The translations under genes and the position numbers were made by a program. The notes under the pieces were generated by a model that saw only the letters and a list, made by a program, of their open reading frames with translations, made no database searches and had not been told where the DNA came from. A DNA stretch of 23,688 bases from Galactobacter sp052108535 (GTDB lineage: Bacteria; Actinomycetota; Actinomycetes; Actinomycetales; Micrococcaceae), in the NCBI GenBank assembly GCA_052108535.1, contig JBQDZM010000042.1:1-23688 (forward strand), given 5' to 3'. Positions 1 through 6,838 of the stretch are shown one piece after another. The first letter of the stretch is position 1, and each line of letters opens with the position of its first letter.

Positions 1-52
1 CCAACCCCCAAAATGTGACCCACCTCTACCCCACCACCACCAAAAAGCCATT

Positions 53-71
53 CCCCACCCCCCCACAACCC
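53..71 (-). other. candidate G-quadruplex motif
   Basis: The first 75 bases are strongly C-rich and nearly G-free on the plus strand. On the minus strand the core reads as four G-runs of at least three with loops TTGT, G and T, which fits the canonical quadruplex pattern. The surrounding bases hold further GG and GGGGG runs. No gene is recognised between 1 and 172. Whether the structure forms, or acts on the gene starting at 173, cannot be told from the sequence. Confidence 0.4.
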
Positions 72-115
72 AATTCCAGACACCCTGTGCAGGCACTTCC
101 ACGCGGACCCCTCGG

Positions 116-130
116 CCTCGATCATCGAGG
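116..130. promoter_or_regulatory. operator-like palindrome upstream of the nitronate monooxygenase gene
   Basis: CCTCGAT-C-ATCGAGG is a perfect inverted repeat with 7-bp arms and one central base. It ends 42 nt before the ATG at 173. Its position and short spacer suit a dimeric regulator or a small leader hairpin. No regulator gene is adjacent, and I could not define convincing -35/-10 boxes. Confidence 0.3.
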
Positions 131-172
131 TAACTCCTTGGCCGCGTCAGGCGCCCGAGGCAGACTTCCCTC

Positions 173-1195
173 ATGAGCCACGACGTTTCCCTGCTCCTTG
201 ATCTTCAGCTCCCCGTCATCAATGCCCCCATGGCAGGTGCAGCGGGTGGAGCGCTCGCCAGCGCTGTGGGAGGCTCCGGCGGTCTTGGCCTGGTGGGCGT
301 GGGGCACGGCGCCTCTGCTGAGTTCGTGGATCGTGAGCTGAGCCTGGCTGCCGACCTGAGTTCCGCCGCTTGGGGTGCCGGATTGATGTCCTGGTCGCTG
401 GAGCGTGATGCGTCTGCTCTGGCCCGAGTTCTGGAGTACCAACCGCCCGTGGTCGCTTTCGCCGCGGGTGATCCCACCGCCCACGCCAAGGTTGCTCATG
501 CCGCCGGCGCCCTTGTGGTGGTCCAAGTGGGGACTTCCTGCGAGATCCTGGCCGCTGACGCTGATCCCCACATCGCCGCCATCGTGGTGCGGGGTTCAGA
601 GGCCGGCGGTCACGGCCTGAACCAGGTTTCTACCTTCACTCTGTTGCAGTTTGCGCTGCAGCACACGTCGAAGCCGGTGATCGTGGCCGGCGGTGTAGGT
701 TCCGCTCAAGGAGTGGCCGGCGCGCTCGGAGCTGGTGCCTCTGCGGTGTGGGTCGGAACCCGTCTGATCCCCACGGCGGAGTCGTTAGCACCTGAGGCTC
801 ACAAACGAAGGGTCCTCGGGGCTGCTCCGGAAGACACGGTCTATACGTCCGTGTTCGACATTGCCCTCGATATCCCCTGGCCGCATGAGTACGGGGGACG
901 CACGTTGGTCAACGACGTCACTGCTGAGCACGCTGGCCCCACCAAGGAAGCCGCCCTCCGCGTGGCAAAGGCACAGGGAGCATCTGCTGCCCAGGCGCTC
1001 AGTTCCCGTGTGCAGGATGCCAAGGCCAAGGGTGATGCGTCGGCCTCCCCGCTCTACGCAGGCCAGGCGGCCGGCTTGGTTAAGGCCGTCCCCTCAATGC
1101 CCGACGCCGTGTTCCCTCCCGCCGCCGACGTCCTCGCTGAGTTGGGCGGCTTCCGAGATCATCTGGCCAAGGCTGCACAACGTTGGAGCAAGTAA
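173..1195 (+). CDS. nitronate monooxygenase-like FMN oxidoreductase
   Basis: The 340-residue protein is a TIM-barrel flavoprotein of the nitronate monooxygenase (2-nitropropane dioxygenase) family, which oxidises alkyl nitronates; relatives include FabK-type enoyl reductases. Visible landmarks are the N-terminal PVINAPMAGAAGG segment (about 14-26), the GSEAGGHG motif (141-148) whose His147 matches the catalytic His of class I enzymes, and the FMN-phosphate segments VIVAGGVG and GASAVWVGTRLI (about 175-210). The length is usual for the family. The ATG at 173 is preceded by a GAGG 12 nt upstream, so the ribosome site is weak. The gene is monocistronic and converges on the DUF2520 gene with only 14 nt between stop codons. 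The true substrate is unknown, because many family members are annotated by similarity only. Confidence 0.85.
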   Translation: MSHDVSLLLDLQLPVINAPMAGAAGGALASAVGGSGGLGLVGVGHGASAEFVDRELSLAADLSSAAWGAGLMSWSLERDASALARVLEYQPPVVAFAAGDPTAHAKVAHAAGALVVVQVGTSCEILAADADPHIAAIVVRGSEAGGHGLNQVSTFTLLQFALQHTSKPVIVAGGVGSAQGVAGALGAGASAVWVGTRLIPTAESLAPEAHKRRVLGAAPEDTVYTSVFDIALDIPWPHEYGGRTLVNDVTAEHAGPTKEAALRVAKAQGASAAQALSSRVQDAKAKGDASASPLYAGQAAGLVKAVPSMPDAVFPPAADVLAELGGFRDHLAKAAQRWSK

Positions 1196-1209
1196 AGCCC
1201 AGCGCGCCT

Positions 1210-2184
1210 TCAGGAGTCCAGCGCGTCCAACACAGCAGCCGCCGTGTCACCGTCGATGACGCCCCGTGCCAGAGCTCGAGCGGTCGCGGCCCGGACCAAG
1301 GACGCATACACGTCCACGGCAGGCATCCCCTCTGCGCCCAGTGCCCCGGTTGCTGAGTCAGAGGCTGCGACGCCGGCTCCCAAGGACTTCGCCGAAGCCA
1401 AGGCTTGCACCGTGGCCGCCACCGCTTCTGGTGTTCGCGTCGACGCGGCCCGCTGTCCGGCGGCCAGCCCGGCCATGAGTGCGTTCTCCACGCCGGATCG
1501 CAGCAGGGGCCCCATCAGGCGGGAGGGATCCTGAACCCCTGCGGCCCGTAATCCCTCCCATGCCGTGGCCGCCACGGTCCCGAGCGGATCCGCGGCCAGT
1601 TCCAGGGCGGCGGCGTAGAGCGCACGGTCTTCTTCCTCGATGACCACGGGCTCGGCGCCCATCTCCACGACCAGCGCCTGGGCCACGGGCAGCATCAACG
1701 GGTCGGAGGTCACGGCGAAGCTCGCCCCATCAAGGCGTCGCAGATCCATGCTGGTCCCGGTGAACTCCATGGCCGGGTGGACGGCCAAGGGGATGGCGCC
1801 TGCCTCGCGGGCGGGGGTCAGCACGTCCACCCCGAATCGGGCGGCGGTGTGCACCACCAGTTGCCCGGCTTTCCAGTGTCCGGACGCGGCCAGCCCCGAG
1901 ACCAGTTCCGGTAAGACCGTGGCAGGCACCGCGAGGATCACTGCCTCGCTGCGGCGCAGCAGTTCCGGGATGTCCAGCAGAGGCACATCCGGCAGCAGCG
2001 CTTCTGCTCGGGCTGCGGAGTCCTGTGACACCGCGTGCACTCCGACCACTGCGTGGTCGGCCGCCCGCAACGCCGCAGCGAGCACGGTCCCGACCTTCCC
2101 GGCCCCGATGAGGCCGATCCCCAGCCGGCCCGGTCGCCGCGACTTCCCAGCAAAAGCGCCAGCCGACATCCCACCAGTACTCAC
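1210..2184 (-). CDS. Rossmann-like and DUF2520 domain protein
   Basis: The 324-residue protein starts with a dinucleotide-binding fold: the glycine motif GLIGAGKVG lies near residue 23, followed by beta strands and VILAVPATVLPELV (about 80-95). The C-terminal half is the helical DUF2520 domain, with AVHPAMEFTG and the AAALELAADPLGT helix. The architecture resembles 6-phosphogluconate dehydrogenase-like or ketopantoate reductase-like enzymes, but no reaction is established. The start is GTG at 2184, overlapping the stop of the upstream PH-domain gene as GTGA, so the two are translationally coupled. An internal ATG five codons later is an alternative. In related actinomycetes this gene usually precedes panC. 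Here the next gene is a convergent plus-strand flavoprotein, so panC is not adjacent. Confidence 0.85.
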   Translation of the reverse strand: MSTGGMSAGAFAGKSRRPGRLGIGLIGAGKVGTVLAAALRAADHAVVGVHAVSQDSAARAEALLPDVPLLDIPELLRRSEAVILAVPATVLPELVSGLAASGHWKAGQLVVHTAARFGVDVLTPAREAGAIPLAVHPAMEFTGTSMDLRRLDGASFAVTSDPLMLPVAQALVVEMGAEPVVIEEEDRALYAAALELAADPLGTVAATAWEGLRAAGVQDPSRLMGPLLRSGVENALMAGLAAGQRAASTRTPEAVAATVQALASAKSLGAGVAASDSATGALGAEGMPAVDVYASLVRAATARALARGVIDGDTAAAVLDALDS

Positions 2185-3851
2185 TTCTGTCCTTCCAGTT
2201 GCGCCGCTGCGATGGTGCGTGCGGATTGTTCCACGATGAGGCGGCTTGCCACGGGTGCTGAAACATCGGGCAGCACGGTGGACACGGGTCCGGCGACGGT
2301 GCAGAAACGCACCTTGGCTAGGCCCAGGGAACGTGACACTGGCCCCTGGTAGGAGCGCACCGCCTGCACGCGAGCGTGAGGGATGAGCGCCAGCCTGCGG
2401 TTAATCCGTCCCCCGCGCAGGACCAGGGTGGTGTCCGTCACCCGGAAACCCTGTCGTTTCCAGCCGATCGGCGAGATCCACCGGGAGGAGCGGGGGGAGG
2501 AGACGAAGCCGCCCTCACGCCCGTCGACCCCTTCCTCCAGCAGTTCCCAGGGGTTCTCGGTCCCGGCATCCGGGATGAGCGTGGACACGATGCGCGCGGC
2601 TTCCGTCAGCGTCCCGACCGGCAGCAGCGTGGAGCGTGCCGTTGAGCCGCTCTGGTCCGAGCCGCCGTACCCGGCCACGTCGGCGTGCACGCAGACCCAG
2701 CCGAAGGGTCGCAGGTACCAGGGGCGGCTGATCCCCACCGCCTGCACGCGGCCGGTGGGCACGGTCCGGTGTTGGGTCTCCGTGAGTCCGTGCCGCACGC
2801 GCAGCCCGTCCGCGGAGACTCCCGCCCTGAATCCCCAGGCGGAGTTCAGCATCTGCCACACCGCGCTGCCGAGCCCGAGCAGGCCCGGGATCAGCATGCC
2901 GAGGAAGGCCCCGCCCGGCGCCGTGATCCCCAGCAGTACCACACCGACCACAAACAGCAGCGCCCACGGGGACAGGGTCAGGGCGATCCAGCTAATGAGC
3001 CGTTTGGGGGCTACCGCCACCAGCCCCAATTCGTCTGCGGTTCCACCGGAGAAACGTCCGTACACGGGGGTTCCCGCGAGATCGTCTCCAGTTCTGCGGC
3101 CCCATTCTTGGGCGCGTGTCGCCAGAGTTCGCGCGGACACCGCATGCCCGACGGCAGGTGTCGGCTGCCCCTCCCCCGTCGCCGGTGTGGGTTGCGGCGG
3201 CGCCGCAGGCGCCGCGTCGGGCGCAGGACTGCCAAGCGTCGAGGTGTCGGGCGCAGGGGCACCGACGCCGGTAGCCGGTGCCGCGTCGCTAGGCACAGGC
3301 TGGTCCCCTGACTCAGCCGCCTCTCCCACGCCGCGGCGAGCGCCTGCTGCGCGGGAGAGGAGGTCCGCTCGGAGGCGCTCTGCGGCTGTCGCTGGAAGGT
3401 AAGCCAGGCGGAGGACGGACTCCCCGCCGTCGGCCACCTCGACCCGCAGCTCCGAGAGCCCGAAGATCCGCGCTAACAGCGAGCGGTTCAGGTCCACGGA
3501 CTGGATGCGGTCCAGTCGCGCGGAGAGCTCCTTACGGAACAGGATGCCTGACCGGATCTGGACGTGGGAGTCGGTCAGCCGGAAGCGGGTGAAACGCCAG
3601 GAGATATAGCAGAAGACACCGATGACCAGGGCGACCACCAGCGTGCCGAGAATCCACCACATCATGCCCATGCCGCTGGGGAGCGGGCCACGATCGCCAC
3701 CGATGAAGCTGTCCAACCAATTGCGCAGGACCCAGTAGATGATGACGAGGAGGACGGCCCACCCCTTGAGATAAGGGGTCAGTGGGTGGACGCGGCTCCA
3801 GGCCGGCCCCGACTCGGACGGCTGAGGCTCGGACGGCTTCGGCTTGCTCAC
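2181..3851 (-). CDS. multi-domain bacterial PH (YdbT-like) membrane protein
   Basis: A 556-residue membrane protein with repeated bacterial PH (bPH_2) domains. Hydrophobic segments lie near 30-47 and 66-88, and a further hairpin lies near 285-335. The first PH domain follows the second segment (FRLTDSHVQIRSGILF, then LARIFGLSELRVEVADGG). An Ala/Pro-rich linker of about 70 residues (about 185-250) separates it from two more PH-like units; the last ends in LGLAKVRFCTVAGP. The partner is the smaller PH protein encoded just upstream. The Bacillus YdbS/YdbT pair is linked to bacteriocin resistance, but this copy's role is not shown. The GTG start at 3851 overlaps the upstream stop as GTGA, and the stop overlaps the DUF2520 start in the same way. 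Confidence 0.82.
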   Translation of the reverse strand: MSKPKPSEPQPSESGPAWSRVHPLTPYLKGWAVLLVIIYWVLRNWLDSFIGGDRGPLPSGMGMMWWILGTLVVALVIGVFCYISWRFTRFRLTDSHVQIRSGILFRKELSARLDRIQSVDLNRSLLARIFGLSELRVEVADGGESVLRLAYLPATAAERLRADLLSRAAGARRGVGEAAESGDQPVPSDAAPATGVGAPAPDTSTLGSPAPDAAPAAPPQPTPATGEGQPTPAVGHAVSARTLATRAQEWGRRTGDDLAGTPVYGRFSGGTADELGLVAVAPKRLISWIALTLSPWALLFVVGVVLLGITAPGGAFLGMLIPGLLGLGSAVWQMLNSAWGFRAGVSADGLRVRHGLTETQHRTVPTGRVQAVGISRPWYLRPFGWVCVHADVAGYGGSDQSGSTARSTLLPVGTLTEAARIVSTLIPDAGTENPWELLEEGVDGREGGFVSSPRSSRWISPIGWKRQGFRVTDTTLVLRGGRINRRLALIPHARVQAVRSYQGPVSRSLGLAKVRFCTVAGPVSTVLPDVSAPVASRLIVEQSARTIAAAQLEGQK

Positions 3852-4444
3852 AGCCCGGCCTGCCTCTGCTCGCCCCGGAGTGCGAGTTCGTCCCGCAGCC
3901 GCGCCCCTTCCTCAGCGCTCACGCCGAGCACCTCCGGGTGGGCGTCTGTGGCTGCCGTGTGGATTTTGATGCGCGTCAGTCCAAAGGCGCGCAGCACGGG
4001 CCCAGCGGTCATGTCCACGTACTGGATGCGACCGTAGGGGACCACCTCGATGCGGTGCCAGATGACGCCGCGGGCCGCAACGAAATCGTCGTCCCTGAGC
4101 GAGTAACGGCGGCGCCTGACGCTGAACGGGATCACGATCGCGGCGATCACGCCGTAGGCCAGGACGGCGCCCGGCAACGCCCAGGCCAGCCAGCCCGGGT
4201 AGCCAGGCCACACGTCGGTGGAGTTCAGGATCAGCGGGACGGCGGTCGCTGCGACGAACACGAGCGTCCAACCGAGGTTGCCCAGCTCTTCCACGACGGT
4301 GAGCTTGGGTGAGACCCGGACGTACTCGCCCGGGGGATCCAAGAGTCGCTGGTCCGCGCTGTGTCGCTGGTCTGTGCCGTTGGGCTGGTCTGCGCCGTTG
4401 GGCTGGTCTGCGTCGTTGGGCTGGACAGTCGATGTCTCAGGCAC
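3848..4444 (-). CDS. PH domain (YdbS-like) membrane protein
   Basis: The 198-residue protein has an N-terminal hydrophilic tail of about 40 residues built from a six-residue repeat, two membrane segments (about 57-74 and 84-107) and one bacterial PH domain (RRRYSLRDDDFVAARGVIW through LRAFGLTRIKIHTAATDA). It matches the small partner of YdbS/YdbT-type pairs, and the larger partner follows with a GTGA overlap. The GTG start at 4444 lies 8 nt inside the end of the DUF3180 gene. Function is inferred as a membrane-associated PH complex; the ligand is unknown. Confidence 0.8.
   Translation of the reverse strand: MPETSTVQPNDADQPNGADQPNGTDQRHSADQRLLDPPGEYVRVSPKLTVVEELGNLGWTLVFVAATAVPLILNSTDVWPGYPGWLAWALPGAVLAYGVIAAIVIPFSVRRRRYSLRDDDFVAARGVIWHRIEVVPYGRIQYVDMTAGPVLRAFGLTRIKIHTAATDAHPEVLGVSAEEGARLRDELALRGEQRQAGL
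4349..4420 (-). repeat. 18-bp tandem repeat coding a hexapeptide repeat
   Basis: Four consecutive 18-bp units, of the form CTGGTCTGCGCCGTTGGG on the plus strand, lie inside the YdbS-like gene. The three units from 4367 to 4420 differ by only one or two bases; the unit at 4349-4366 is degenerate. They encode PNDADQ, PNGADQ, PNGTDQ and RHSADQ in the cytoplasmic N-terminal tail. Because the unit is a multiple of three, copy number can change without a frameshift. Confidence 0.85.
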
Positions 4445-4940
4445 GTTCGGGTCCTTCTTCCAGCCCTCTGCGGGGCACGTCGTCCGGCTCTGCCTTCTCC
4501 AGGGCGTCCGGGGGCAGTTTGCACAAGATCTGAACTAAGTATCCGACCGCGATCAGCACGATCCCGCCCGCGATGTGCAGGACGGCCGTCCAGCTCACCG
4601 GAGATCCGAATCCTCCGCCGGTCCAGATCTGCACAGCCACCCCGGCATGCCAGCCCAGGAAGATCCCCGCTCCCACGTATGCGGAGGCCTGGCCCAGGAG
4701 TGCGACTCGCACGGCGGTCAGTGGATTGATGTGCCGCTTCGCCTTACGGGTACGGGTCCTGTAGACCCACACGGCGGCTGCCAGCAGACCGACGGCGAGC
4801 GCCAACACCGCAATCGAGGAGATCCAGTGCAGCACCGGGGTGGCCAGGCCGTCGTGTTCCGCGTAGGAGGCCACCAGGTAGCCGACAAGGCCGAGGATCA
4901 CGGCCGTGACGGTGAGAACCCACGCTCTCAGATACATCAT
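4437..4940 (-). CDS. DUF3180 family membrane protein
   Basis: The 167-residue protein has about four hydrophobic segments: near 6-25, 38-62, 77-100 and 120-142. It ends in a charged tail (DALEKAEPDD onward). This matches the DUF3180 family, which sits next to folK in many actinomycetes. The start is the ATG at 4940, because it overlaps the folK stop as ATGA; a second ATG follows immediately. The longer open frame that extends upstream into folK is not used. The stop overlaps the next gene by 8 nt, so the whole run is a compact operon. No biochemical role is known to me. Confidence 0.82.
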   Translation of the reverse strand: MMYLRAWVLTVTAVILGLVGYLVASYAEHDGLATPVLHWISSIAVLALAVGLLAAAVWVYRTRTRKAKRHINPLTAVRVALLGQASAYVGAGIFLGWHAGVAVQIWTGGGFGSPVSWTAVLHIAGGIVLIAVGYLVQILCKLPPDALEKAEPDDVPRRGLEEGPERA

Positions 4941-5536
4941 GCGGGGGCCGCCTCCGGGGTCCGTCCGGCTTCGTCTTCTTCTTCGCTGGCGGTGCCGTCG
5001 GTGCCCCGGAAGGGACGTACGCCCTCTCGGTCCTCGGCCAGGTCCGCGAGTTCGAACACGCTGCGACCCGCCACGAAGGCACCGGGGTCCATCCAGGACC
5101 AAGGGATCAGCACGAAGGCCCGCTCGGCAGCTCTGGGGTGGGGCAGCGTCAGGTCCGGGTCGTCGGAGGTCAGCGAACCGTAGGTCATGATGTCGATGTC
5201 CAGGGTGCGGGGGCCCCAACGCACAATCCGCTCCCGATGAAAGGCCTGCTCCACGGTGTGCGCGGCCTCCAACAGGGCGTGGGGGGCCAACGTCGTGGAG
5301 ACCTCGATGACCTGGTTGAGATAGTCGGGCTGTCCAGCGGGTCCACCGACCGGGTCGGTCACCACCAGGGGGGACTCCGCGACCACGTCGATGCCGTCCA
5401 CCTGGTTCAGGTGCTCAACGGCTCCGGACAGGGTGTCCAGGCTGTGTCCCAGATTGGACCCCAGGGCCAAAACCGCCCTCACGGGACGTGGCGGGGCGGC
5501 ATGCAGGTCTGGTTGAGCATCGGCGTGTGGGTCCAT
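4937..5536 (-). CDS. folK: 2-amino-4-hydroxy-6-hydroxymethyldihydropteridine pyrophosphokinase (HPPK)
   Basis: FolK transfers pyrophosphate from ATP to 6-hydroxymethyl-7,8-dihydropterin, the step before FolP in folate synthesis. The 199-residue protein has the family landmarks: ALGSNLG (24-30), the pterin-contacting PDYLN (70-74), WGPRTLDIDIM (107-117) with metal-binding Asp113 and Asp115, and LPHPRAAERAFVL (131-143). An acidic tail of about 35 residues follows the usual end. I chose ATG 5536, which has GAGGATGGAGG just upstream; a longer frame upstream lacks family similarity. The gene overlaps DUF3180 as ATGA. It is separated from folB by about 1.3 kb that holds a second folK-like gene and a small peptide gene, which is unusual for the cluster. 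Confidence 0.95.
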   Translation of the reverse strand: MDPHADAQPDLHAAPPRPVRAVLALGSNLGHSLDTLSGAVEHLNQVDGIDVVAESPLVVTDPVGGPAGQPDYLNQVIEVSTTLAPHALLEAAHTVEQAFHRERIVRWGPRTLDIDIMTYGSLTSDDPDLTLPHPRAAERAFVLIPWSWMDPGAFVAGRSVFELADLAEDREGVRPFRGTDGTASEEEDEAGRTPEAAPA

Positions 5537-5656
5537 GCCTCCATCCTCACACGTTAGGGCAACGAGCAAAGGGAGTGCTGCCTCGGGTCGGCCCCGGAAC
5601 ATATCGGCTACGCCCTCTTCCCATCCCACCAGCTGCGACCTAAGCTTTTCCGTAGT

Positions 5657-5689
5657 GGAAGGGTCCGCGCTAGTAACACGAACCCTTCC
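5657..5689 (-). terminator. hairpin after the small peptide gene, possible terminator
   Basis: GGAAGGGT (5657-5664) and ACCCTTCC (5682-5689) form an 8-bp stem with a 17-nt loop. It begins 12 nt after the stop of the 41-residue peptide gene and lies 120 nt upstream of folK. There is no clear U-tract, so it may be an intrinsic terminator of the U-poor actinobacterial kind or a leader hairpin of folK. Confidence 0.4.
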
Positions 5690-5701
5690 TGGGACCTGGA
5701 T

Positions 5702-5827
5702 CTAGCTAGTCCAGTCCTTGATGATGCCGGATACGGCCCTGGCCACGAGCAGTAGCTTCACTATCAGCTCTGCCAGGGCCTTCCGCTTGCCTGAGGGCCG
5801 CTTGGGCCCTTCCGGAGTTGCAGTCAT
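5702..5827 (-). CDS. 41-residue basic amphipathic peptide, unrecognised
   Basis: This short gene encodes 41 residues: a polar, Pro/Lys-rich head (1-16) followed by an amphipathic to hydrophobic helix (ALAELIVKLLLVARAVSGII, 17-36) and the tail KDWTS. The start at 5827 is decided by an exceptionally strong ribosome site, GAGGAGGTGA, with 5-8 nt spacing, on the folded leader described separately. It sits alone between folK and a divergent second folK-like gene, with 186 nt to the upstream stop. The helix pattern resembles short membrane-active peptides such as the type I toxin TisB, phenol-soluble modulins or leaderless bacteriocins, but this is resemblance of character, not demonstrated homology. 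No transport or immunity gene is adjacent. It could also be a small membrane regulator. Confidence 0.6.
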   Translation of the reverse strand: MTATPEGPKRPSGKRKALAELIVKLLLVARAVSGIIKDWTS

Positions 5828-5832
5828 CCGAC

Positions 5833-5908
5833 TCACCTCCTCTCCTCCCTCGGATGGAGGGACGGAGGTGATCGAACAGATGCCCGGCTCGATCACCCCT
5901 GCCCGTCC
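5833..5908 (-). promoter_or_regulatory. structured leader with mutually exclusive SD/anti-SD pairing
   Basis: In the minus-strand RNA upstream of the small peptide gene, the Shine-Dalgarno segment GGAGGTGA (5840-5833) is perfectly complementary to TCACCUCC (5871-5864). That anti-SD segment overlaps the 3' arm of a second hairpin, GGUGAUCGA (5897-5889) with UCGAUCACC (5875-5867), 9 bp and a 13-nt loop. An outer stem GGACGG (5908-5903) with CCGUCC (5865-5860) can extend it. The anti-SD can therefore close the ribosome site or be held by the upstream arm, but not both. A mini-hairpin UCCCUC/GAGGGA lies between. Such on/off layouts are typical of riboswitches and type I toxin leaders. The ligand or antisense partner is unknown. 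Confidence 0.55.
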
Positions 5909-6013
5909 AGTCCCGGATGGGGAGGGAAGCCAGCCCGAAGACTGTCGGCCAACTCTACTGACGTCATCACCGCAACGACCTGCGTTATCCACAGTCGAGC
6001 GCCGGGCGATGGC

Positions 6014-6727
6014 TCACCGAGAGCGGTGCTCCCACGCCTGGGTACCCGGCCCGGGCGGGTACGGGCCCACGCTGGAAAGGTCGGCCGCCTTTCTTGCCAG
6101 AGAGTAGACGCTAGAGCGACCCAGGAAGGCACCCGGGTCCATCCAGGCCCACGGGCACAGCACAAAGGCCCGTTCAGCTGCGTGCGGGTGAGGCAACACC
6201 ATCCGCGTATCGGCCGCCTCGAGTGAGCCGAAGCTGATCACATCCACATCCAAGGTGCGGCAGGCCGCCGGTCCCCTACGCCGATGGTGTGCGGTCTCCA
6301 CCGCTGCGGCCAGCTCATGAAGGGCCACCGGCGCCAGGGTGGTCTCCACCTCGATCACCTGGCTCAGGCGCTGCGGGCAATCGCGACGGCAGGCCCGCGG
6401 CGCGGTGGTGGAGGCCAGCGGTGACTGGCTCATCAGTTGAACGTCCGCCGCCTTGCCGATCAGCTCCACGGCGTTGGCGAGCGTGGCTTCCGCCAACGCC
6501 GGGCCGGCTGCGGGTCCCAGGGCCAGGCAGCCCTCGCCTGCTTCCAGGCTCAGGATGGCGCGAACCGGCAGCGGAGGTGCCAGGTCCAGCCTGGTGTCAT
6601 GACCCAGCTCTGCCGCCCACAGGTCCCAGGAGTCCTGGTCCCCACCCCGTCCGGGGCGGTGATCGCGGGCGTCGTCCCCGGAGGACGCCTGATCCCGCTC
6701 CCACCCCTGCATGTTCTCAGCACTCAC
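6014..6727 (-). CDS. divergent second FolK-like protein, probably not a standard HPPK
   Basis: A 237-residue paralogue of the adjacent FolK. The C-terminal half is clearly shared: SQVIEVETTLAPVALHE, CRTLDVDVISFGSLE (Asp160 and Asp162 align with the metal ligands) and LPHPHAAERAFVLCPWAWMD, which is almost identical to FolK there. The first half has diverged: the ATP-loop GSNLG is replaced by LEAGEG (61-66), PDYLN by CPQRLS, and the Trp before the RTLD motif is missing. The N-terminal 50 residues are polar and unmatched. HPPK activity is therefore doubtful; a changed or regulatory role, or slow decay, are options. The frame is open and uninterrupted. The GTG at 6727 has AGGA 8 nt upstream; ATG 6712 is an alternative. 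An iron-box-like site lies about 40 nt upstream. Confidence 0.75.
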   Translation of the reverse strand: MSAENMQGWERDQASSGDDARDHRPGRGGDQDSWDLWAAELGHDTRLDLAPPLPVRAILSLEAGEGCLALGPAAGPALAEATLANAVELIGKAADVQLMSQSPLASTTAPRACRRDCPQRLSQVIEVETTLAPVALHELAAAVETAHHRRRGPAACRTLDVDVISFGSLEAADTRMVLPHPHAAERAFVLCPWAWMDPGAFLGRSSVYSLARKAADLSSVGPYPPGPGTQAWEHRSR

Positions 6728-6767
6728 GACGTCAATCCTGCTGGCAGCCGCCCGCCGATGTCTAGAG

Positions 6768-6786
6768 TTAGGTAAGGCTCACCACA
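6768..6786. promoter_or_regulatory. DtxR/IdeR-like iron box
   Basis: TTAGGTAAGGCTCACCACA matches the DtxR/IdeR consensus TTAGGTTAGGCTAACCTAA at 15 of 19 positions, by my hand alignment. It lies in the 111-nt gap between folB and the second folK-like gene, 41 nt upstream of the latter's GTG. I cannot assign clear -35/-10 boxes on either strand. The site implies iron-dependent repression of the folK-like gene, or is a relic of a former neighbour. Chance occurrence of a degenerate palindrome is possible. Confidence 0.4.
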
Positions 6787-6838
6787 CTTTATGACGTGGG
6801 CTTCCAACCGCAGTCAGGTCTCCGCCTCAGCCCAGCCG

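Noticed and set aside
4437..5219. 260-codon version of the DUF3180 gene
   Set aside because: The first 93 codons overlap folK in another frame and are Arg/Pro-rich shadow; the ATGA overlap fixes the start at 4940.
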